DNA of 64,000 bases from an uncultured bacterium (GTDB lineage: Bacteria > Bacillota > Clostridia > Lachnospirales > Lachnospiraceae): NCBI GenBank assembly GCA_947647735.1, contig CANSLJ010000018.1, positions 24,976 through 88,975 on the forward strand, given 5' to 3'. How positions within the stretch are numbered: position 1 is the stretch's first letter; each line of letters begins with the position of its first letter. Made by a program: the position numbers and the translations under genes. A model generated the notes under the pieces. It had not been told where the DNA came from and searched no databases. It saw nothing but the letters and a program-made list of their open reading frames with translations. Positions 59,407 through 64,000 of this stretch are shown here, piece after piece.

Positions 59407-60165
59407 TCATTTCAAGCCGTTATATGTTTCATCGTCCACTGCTTCCAGCCATTCATTGAAACCATTCTCACCAGGAACTTCAACTGCCAGATGCGAAAAC
59501 CAGCTGTCTTTTGCCGCACCATGCCAGTGCTTTACACCGACCGGGATATTGACAACATCTCCGGGACGGAGCTCCTGCGCTTCTTTTCCTTCCTCCTGAT
59601 AATACCCGCGCCCCGCGACACAGACCAGAATCTGCCCGCCGCCTTTATCCGCATGATGAATATGCCAGTTGTTGCGGCATCCCGGCTCAAATGTCACATT
59701 GAAAATCCCGACCTGCGATGTGGAGAGCGGCGCAAGATAACTCTGGCCGATAAAATACTGTGCAAACCCGTCATTGGGCGCGCCAATCGGAAATACCATC
59801 TCCGCCGCGTGGGCAGCTTTCGCATCTCCACCCGCTTCTTTCTCTTTCCACACATCCTTCGCCAGCCGGAACACCGCCCAGCCCTTCGGCCATCCCACAT
59901 AAAAGGCGACATGGGTGATGATCGCCGCTGCCTCCGCTTTCGTTACGCCATGTGCCTTCGCGTTTTCCAGATGATACACCAGTGAAGAATCCGTAATGCC
60001 GGAAGACATCAGCGCAACCATTGTTATGATACAACGGGTTTTTAAATCAATATCCTGATTGTTCCAGTTCTCCCCAAATAAAATATCATCATTGTAATGT
60101 GCAAAATCCGGCGCAAATCCACCGAGGTCTTTTCTTCCCGCTGTCTGTACAATTTTTTCCATTTT
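59407..60165 (-). CDS. carboxymuconolactone decarboxylase-like / cupin fusion protein
   Basis: 252 residues in two domains. Residues about 20-115 form a CMD/AhpD-like helical domain (ENWNNQDIDLKTRCIITMVA, EAAAIITHVAFYVGWPKGWA). Residues about 150-240 are a cupin with metal ligands in NNWHIHHADKGGGQ and VGVKHWHGA. There is no CxxC, so it is not a peroxidase of AhpD type. This fusion is common beside flavodoxins and Fe-S aldo/keto reductases in Clostridia, but its reaction is unknown. Start 60165 behind AAGGAGG; its ribosome site overlaps the upstream reductase stop. Confidence 0.9.
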   Translation of the reverse strand, partial: KMEKIVQTAGRKDLGGFAPDFAHYNDDILFGENWNNQDIDLKTRCIITMVALMSSGITDSSLVYHLENAKAHGVTKAEAAAIITHVAFYVGWPKGWAVFRLAKDVWKEKEAGGDAKAAHAAEMVFPIGAPNDGFAQYFIGQSYLAPLSTSQVGIFNVTFEPGCRNNWHIHHADKGGGQILVCVAGRGYYQEEGKEAQELRPGDVVNIPVGVKHWHGAAKDSWFSHLAVEVPGENGFNEWLEAVDDETYNGLK

Positions 60166-60176
60166 CTTATCCTCCT

Positions 60177-61292
60177 TCAATGATTAAAATAAGCTGCAAT
60201 TTCCTGCATCCGTGCCGCCTGATCCACATGGAACGGACATCTCTTATTACAGTGTCCACAGTGAACGCAAGCCTCCGCTTTGACGGCAAGGTTTTCATAA
60301 TGGTCTTTCGCCAACGTATCACCTGACCTTGCAAGATCATAGTATTTGTTGATCAGCCCCACATCCACTCCTGCCGGACAGGGCTGACAGTGATTGCAGT
60401 AGACGCACTTTCCCGCAGCATCCTGCGGTGCAAAAGAGCCGAGGATGGCATAATCCTTTTCCTCCGGCGCGGCATTACAAAAGCCGAGTATCCGTTCCAA
60501 ATCCGCCATGTTACGAACACCGGGTAATACCGTCAAAACACCCGGCTTATCCAGCGCATACTGGATACACTGGTATTCCGTCAATGCTTTTCCAAAGGGA
60601 GAGGTTTTTGCGCGCAACAGCTGACCGCCGCTGAATGCCTTCATAACGGAGATACCCACTCCTTCCGTCTCACAACGACGGTACAGGTTCATGCGTTCCA
60701 CTACACTGCCTACCGCATAACTGTCCGTGGCATAGTCCAGTTCACCTCCGGCATAATCGTAGGCAGGATTGATGCTGAACATTAACATATCCAAAATCCC
60801 CATATCCAACACTTCATTTACAAGTTCCGGCGTATGGGAGGAAAGACCAATATGCCGCACAACGCCTTTTTCCTTTAATTCCTCTATGTAACGAATAATG
60901 CCCGCCTTTTCCACTGTATGTAAATCCGAGGACTCATCAAGACAATGGATAAAACCGAAGTCAATATAATCTGTCCGCAGCGCCTTCATCTGCCAGTCTA
61001 CGGAACGCTTGACTGTATCTAAGTTTGTTGTCCATCCGTAAGTCCCCGTTTCATAATTAGCACCAAAATGGATCTGGAAATACACTTTATCCCGCCTGCC
61101 CTTTATCGCTCGCCCATAGGCCGCAAAAGGCTTTGCTTCCGACGATGCCATATCAAAAAAGTTGATGCCGTTATCAATGGCAGCGTCCATAATCTCCTCA
61201 ATTTCCTTTTCACTGGAAGCCTGAATAGAACTGGTGCCGATTCCCAAAATACTGATATGCTCCGTACCTTTCGGCAATTTACGGTATTGCAT
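60177..61292 (-). CDS. aldo/keto reductase with C-terminal ferredoxin-like Fe-S domain
   Basis: 371 residues. An AKR barrel (about 1-280) is followed by a ferredoxin-like tail with two clusters of four Cys: CVYCNHCQPCP (near 300) and CVHCGHCNKRCP (near 345), each suited to a 4Fe-4S centre. In the barrel, FFDMASSEAKPFAAYGRAI shows the usual Asp, but the expected catalytic Lys strand reads VYFQIHFG, so the classical tetrad may be altered. Electrons may reach the barrel from the adjacent flavodoxins. GGGAGG site before the ATG. Confidence 0.93.
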   Translation of the reverse strand: MQYRKLPKGTEHISILGIGTSSIQASSEKEIEEIMDAAIDNGINFFDMASSEAKPFAAYGRAIKGRRDKVYFQIHFGANYETGTYGWTTNLDTVKRSVDWQMKALRTDYIDFGFIHCLDESSDLHTVEKAGIIRYIEELKEKGVVRHIGLSSHTPELVNEVLDMGILDMLMFSINPAYDYAGGELDYATDSYAVGSVVERMNLYRRCETEGVGISVMKAFSGGQLLRAKTSPFGKALTEYQCIQYALDKPGVLTVLPGVRNMADLERILGFCNAAPEEKDYAILGSFAPQDAAGKCVYCNHCQPCPAGVDVGLINKYYDLARSGDTLAKDHYENLAVKAEACVHCGHCNKRCPFHVDQAARMQEIAAYFNH

Positions 61293-61358
61293 GAATTTTT
61301 CCTCCCTATTCTAATCCCTCATCTGTCCTACCGCATTCAAATGCAGGGATGTTGTTTT

Positions 61359-61445
61359 TTAATATCCGATTTCTTCCGATATCCCTTCTTCCGGAATAGA
61401 ATCCGTTTCTGCAAGCACCAAAGCCCTCACGGCTCTTTTTCTCAT
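61359..61445 (-). CDS. possible 28-residue ORF coupled to flavodoxin
   Basis: Its ATG overlaps the flavodoxin stop as ATGA and it reads [20 protein letters not shown] followed by eight residues and a stop. It lies in the 149-base gap before the aldo/keto reductase. Translational coupling would allow its synthesis, but no homologue is recognised and it may be chance. Confidence 0.2.
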   Translation of the reverse strand: MRKRAVRALVLAETDSIPEEGISEEIGY

Positions 61446-61918
61446 AGTTTTTCCACCCATGCCCTCAGCTCTGTCTGTGACAATGCTCCGTTCAACATTT
61501 TCCCTTCCAGCAAAACCGCACCCGGGCAGCTCGGCGCAAGCCTTTCATTCGTATCCCCCATCCCGCTTCCTCCGGAAGTGGCAAACGGTACAATCGTCTT
61601 ACCCGAAAAATCATAACTTTCTAAAAAAGTATTGATGATTGTCGGAGCGACATACCACCAGATGGGGAATCCGACAAACACCACTTCGTACTGATCCATA
61701 TCTTCCATTTTCCCGACAATCCCGGGGCGGGATGCGGGATCATTCATTTCCACACTGCTGCGGCTTTTCTTATCCATCCAGTCAAGGTCTTCCTTACTGT
61801 AAGGAGTCTCCGGCCTGATCTCATACAGATCCGCATCTGCTGCTTCAGCCAGTTTCCAGGCTGCTTTTGCAGTCACACCGCTTGCTGAAAAGTACGCTAC
61901 TAACATTTTTTTGCTCAT
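61442..61918 (-). CDS. flavodoxin family protein
   Basis: 158 residues of the flavodoxin_4 type. FMN phosphate loop [20 protein letters not shown] (residues 6-25), then [20 protein letters not shown] and [20 protein letters not shown]. Soluble electron carrier or NAD(P)H-quinone-type reductase. Start 61918 behind GGAGG. It follows the MATE gene by 18 bases and precedes the Fe-S reductase, and a second copy lies at the window's right edge. Confidence 0.93.
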   Translation of the reverse strand: MSKKMLVAYFSASGVTAKAAWKLAEAADADLYEIRPETPYSKEDLDWMDKKSRSSVEMNDPASRPGIVGKMEDMDQYEVVFVGFPIWWYVAPTIINTFLESYDFSGKTIVPFATSGGSGMGDTNERLAPSCPGAVLLEGKMLNGALSQTELRAWVEKL

Positions 61919-61936
61919 TACAAATACCTCCATTTT

Positions 61937-63283
61937 TTATGAATTGATTACATGAAAAGTCTTCCACTTCCCTGTTCTTACCCGCCATATAAACAGGACT
62001 GCCCGGACGCTCCAGTCGCATACCATAGCAAGAGCAATTCCGATCACTCCCATCTGCAGGGTGATTCCTAACAGATACGACAGGAACAGACGCACCGCAA
62101 TTGTAGAAATAACTGACACATACATGGTAAATTTCACGTCCCCCGCCGCACGAAGTCCATTACTGAGCGCTCCTGAAAAAGGATATGCCGCAGCATTAAA
62201 CACATTATGGATCAGCACCAGCCAAACTATAAGCCGTTTTGTTTCCGGTGACAGCGAATAAAAATGAAGAAACACCGGAGTCAGGATAAAAACCAAAAAG
62301 TTCCATGCCGTCGAAATCAAAAGCGTCAGCCTTGTAAGTTTCTTAAAATAATATTCTGCCGCTTCCGTATTTCCGGTTCCCATATACTGCCCGATCACGG
62401 TAATGAACACCGGTCCCATGGCAACACCGGCTAAAGCCGCCAATGACCAAATGCTCTGTGCCACACCGTTTGCGGCGATCTGATAAGTGCCGAACAAAGC
62501 CACAATACTGCTCAGTGCAACCTTGACAAGCTGAAATATGCCGTTTTCTATCCCATTGGGTACGGCCACATTCAGAATACTTTTCATCAGACTGCCATGC
62601 CAGCTAAAAATCCACTTTCCCCGATACACCACCTCGTTCTTTTCCCGAAAACAAAGAAAAGTAATAACCACTGCGGAAAAAACACGGGCAATGAAGGATG
62701 GCCATGCCACACCGGCTACCCCGGCACGAAAAACAAAAACACCGATCACATTGCCAACGACATTGATCACATTTGACACTACCGAAATATACATCGTCAC
62801 GTTTGTCTTTCCAAGACTGCGGTAAACGGCTGCCCCCGCATTGTAAACGGCAAGCGCCGGATAGGAATAAGCTGAAATCCGCAGGTATGTAATGCAGGCA
62901 TCCATAACCTGGGACTCTACTTTTCCGAACAGCAGGCGCAGCATTGCTTCATTCCCAAGCAAAACCGCCGCCCCAAGCAGTACAGAAAAGGCTGTAGAGA
63001 ACACCAACAGCTGGCTTGCGGACTCTCCTGCATGCTCCATATCCTGTCTGCCGATATACTGGCTAATCACAACAGCTCCCCCGGAGGCGAGCGCCGTAAA
63101 CAGGTAGATAAATATGGTATTAAACTGGTTGACAAGAGACACCCCTGATACCGCTGATTCCCCGGCATAACTGATAACCAGCGTATCCGCAAGCCCCACA
63201 AACATCACCAGAAGCTGCTCCAGAAACAGGGGTGCGATCATCTTTTTTAATTCCTGATCAGAAAATAAATCATTCCCACCCAT
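61937..63283 (-). CDS. MATE family efflux transporter
   Basis: 448 residues, 12 membrane helices in two bundles. Typical pieces: IAPLFLEQLLVMFVGLADTL (helix 1), AVSGVSLVNQFNTIFIYLFT, ALASGGAVVISQYIGRQD, and in the second half NGIENGIFQLVKVALSSIVA and YQIAANGVAQSIWSLAALAG. Exports cationic drugs or metabolites with Na+ or H+. The ribosome site before the ATG is weak (AAAGAAAAG). It lies within the redox cluster between the flavodoxins. Confidence 0.93.
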   Translation of the reverse strand: MGGNDLFSDQELKKMIAPLFLEQLLVMFVGLADTLVISYAGESAVSGVSLVNQFNTIFIYLFTALASGGAVVISQYIGRQDMEHAGESASQLLVFSTAFSVLLGAAVLLGNEAMLRLLFGKVESQVMDACITYLRISAYSYPALAVYNAGAAVYRSLGKTNVTMYISVVSNVINVVGNVIGVFVFRAGVAGVAWPSFIARVFSAVVITFLCFREKNEVVYRGKWIFSWHGSLMKSILNVAVPNGIENGIFQLVKVALSSIVALFGTYQIAANGVAQSIWSLAALAGVAMGPVFITVIGQYMGTGNTEAAEYYFKKLTRLTLLISTAWNFLVFILTPVFLHFYSLSPETKRLIVWLVLIHNVFNAAAYPFSGALSNGLRAAGDVKFTMYVSVISTIAVRLFLSYLLGITLQMGVIGIALAMVCDWSVRAVLFIWRVRTGKWKTFHVINS

Positions 63284-63420
63284 TATGTCTTTTCTTTTTC
63301 ACACAAGCCTATCCTGTCCTACCGATATTGAAGTCGCCTTTTTCTGCACAGAATTTTTTGACGCAGGAATTCGCCTGATTCCTTTCGACACATAATAGGC
63401 TGCAAAAACCCAAAACCACA

Positions 63421-63726
63421 TCATGGCAATATATTCCACAAATACATAGCGCGCATCACGATTCCGCTTAATCCCAGACACAGCATTGTTATCAGGACAC
63501 TGAAATTAACGGCAGTCTGTATAACTCTTAGCAATCCGTATTTTCCTTTGAATAAATTCCCATACCATTTCCTGTTCAGAATATTGTGGAACAGGAAAAG
63601 CAACAGCATTCCTGCGCCAAACCACTCATGCAGTTCCTGCCCGGTAATCTGATATGCCATTAGCAGGAGAAGCAGTACCGTCATCCATAAATCAATTCCT
63701 GTTCTTATTTTCATTTTTGTCTGCAT
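63421..63726 (-). CDS. DUF4405-type membrane protein, apparently shortened
   Basis: 101 residues with three membrane helices and the DUF4405 (cytochrome b-like) pattern DLWMTVLLLLLMAYQITGQE, LHEWFGAGMLLLFLFHNILN, LFKGKYGLLRVIQTAVNFSV. Heme-binding type histidines are at HEWFGAG and FHNILN. Relatives continue after the third helix for about 40 more residues with another His-containing helix; here the frame stops after GIVMRAMYLWNILP. The following 120 bases contain no matching continuation in any frame. So either a natural short form or a truncation. Start 63726 behind GGGAGG. Confidence 0.75.
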   Translation of the reverse strand: MQTKMKIRTGIDLWMTVLLLLLMAYQITGQELHEWFGAGMLLLFLFHNILNRKWYGNLFKGKYGLLRVIQTAVNFSVLITMLCLGLSGIVMRAMYLWNILP

Positions 63727-63773
63727 AAGGCACTGCCTCCCTTCTGAAATGAAATCCATCTGCCGTTGTCAGA

Positions 63774-64000
63774 TCATTCTCCCAAATCCAATCCAAGACC
63801 GTTTACCCACTCCATAACCGTGTCCTGCGAATCACTGCCATTCAACCGCTTTCCCGGAAGCCAGTCTGCTCCGGATGTGAGCCGCTCCAGATTCGTTGCG
63901 GAAGAACCCACGCCACTGCCGCCGGAAGTGCAGAACGGAACAATCGTCTTTCCTGAAAAATCATAGCTCTCCACGAAAGTGCTGACAATCCTCGGTGCCT
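63774..64000 (-). CDS. flavodoxin family protein, C-terminal part (cut by window edge)
   Basis: The last 75 residues of a second flavodoxin_4 protein: [20 protein letters not shown], then CTSGGSGVGSS and a short C-terminal helix. It closely matches the C-terminal half of the flavodoxin at 61442, including the shared [13 protein letters not shown] and TSGGSG stretches, so the cluster carries two related copies. The N-terminal FMN loop lies beyond the window. Confidence 0.9.
   Translation of the reverse strand, partial: APRIVSTFVESYDFSGKTIVPFCTSGGSGVGSSATNLERLTSGADWLPGKRLNGSDSQDTVMEWVNGLGLDLGE

Noticed and set aside
63299-63481. Minus-strand 60-codon frame overlapping the DUF4405 end, considered as a frameshifted continuation
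   Set aside because: The alternate frame (YVFVEYIAMMWFWVF...) does not match the expected DUF4405 ending, and the in-frame end fits the family up to the stop, so a frameshift is not supported.

Overview
The window looks like a chromosomal segment of an anaerobic gut-type Clostridium relative, most likely family Lachnospiraceae. The support is indirect: several YesM/YesN-type histidine kinase and AraC-type response regulator pairs, many sugar ABC importers, a DUF6465 protein with an Ala/Lys-rich tail, DUF975, DUF2975 and DUF4173-type membrane proteins, sigma-A promoters of the TTGAAA-N17-TATAAT kind, strong GGAGG ribosome binding sites and moderate GC. I saw no rRNA, tRNA, CRISPR array or intact insertion sequence.

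Layout. (1) 1-10240, minus strand: a sugar-sensing and uptake block. A response regulator, a histidine kinase, a membrane-anchored periplasmic-binding-type sensor and a lipoprotein binding protein form one overlapping gene chain. It is followed, from its own strong promoter, by an MglB/MglA/MglC-type importer, and then, after a terminator and a second strong promoter, by L-arabinose isomerase (cut by the window edge). (2) 10436-15292: housekeeping genes (DUF6465, uppP, an aminotransferase, an orphan 7TM protein, glpK). (3) 15454-20016, plus strand: an acyltransferase and a heterodimeric ABC exporter, closed by a 170-bp imperfect palindrome. (4) 20310-25898: an SGNH protein, an AAA/PD-(D/E)XK protein, a DUF4173-type membrane protein and a DUF2975/HTH pair. 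(5) 26201-29672: an ABC-class ATPase and an acyl-CoA synthetase. (6) 29762-39574: an import and degradation locus (binding protein, two permeases, cytoplasmic GH29 fucosidase, M20 peptidase, D-threonine-aldolase-like PLP enzyme) bracketed by a response regulator on one side and a histidine kinase on the other. (7) 39571-50083: thioesterase, AEC carrier, NhaC/C39/DUF975, a response regulator-EAL protein, an Amt-PII fusion with a structured leader, a GNAT enzyme and a cyclophilin. (8) 50152-56315: a LacI-controlled operon joining an AnmK-family kinase to an RbsABC-type importer, with two perfect operators. (9) 56483-64000: SRAP protein next to a DNA polymerase IV remnant, D-2-hydroxyacid dehydrogenase and LysR, then a redox cluster (CMD-cupin, Fe-S aldo/keto reductase, two flavodoxins, MATE exporter, shortened DUF4405 protein).

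The most interesting points are the AnmK-kinase/ABC-importer operon, which reads like an uptake route for an exogenous anhydro-sugar; the fucosidase/peptidase/PLP locus flanked by a split two-component system; the Amt-PII fusion that has lost the uridylylation tyrosine and sits behind a promoter-proximal terminator; and the three-component sugar sensor. Functions are assigned from recognised motifs and family resemblance by eye. No database search was run, and substrate assignments are inferences.
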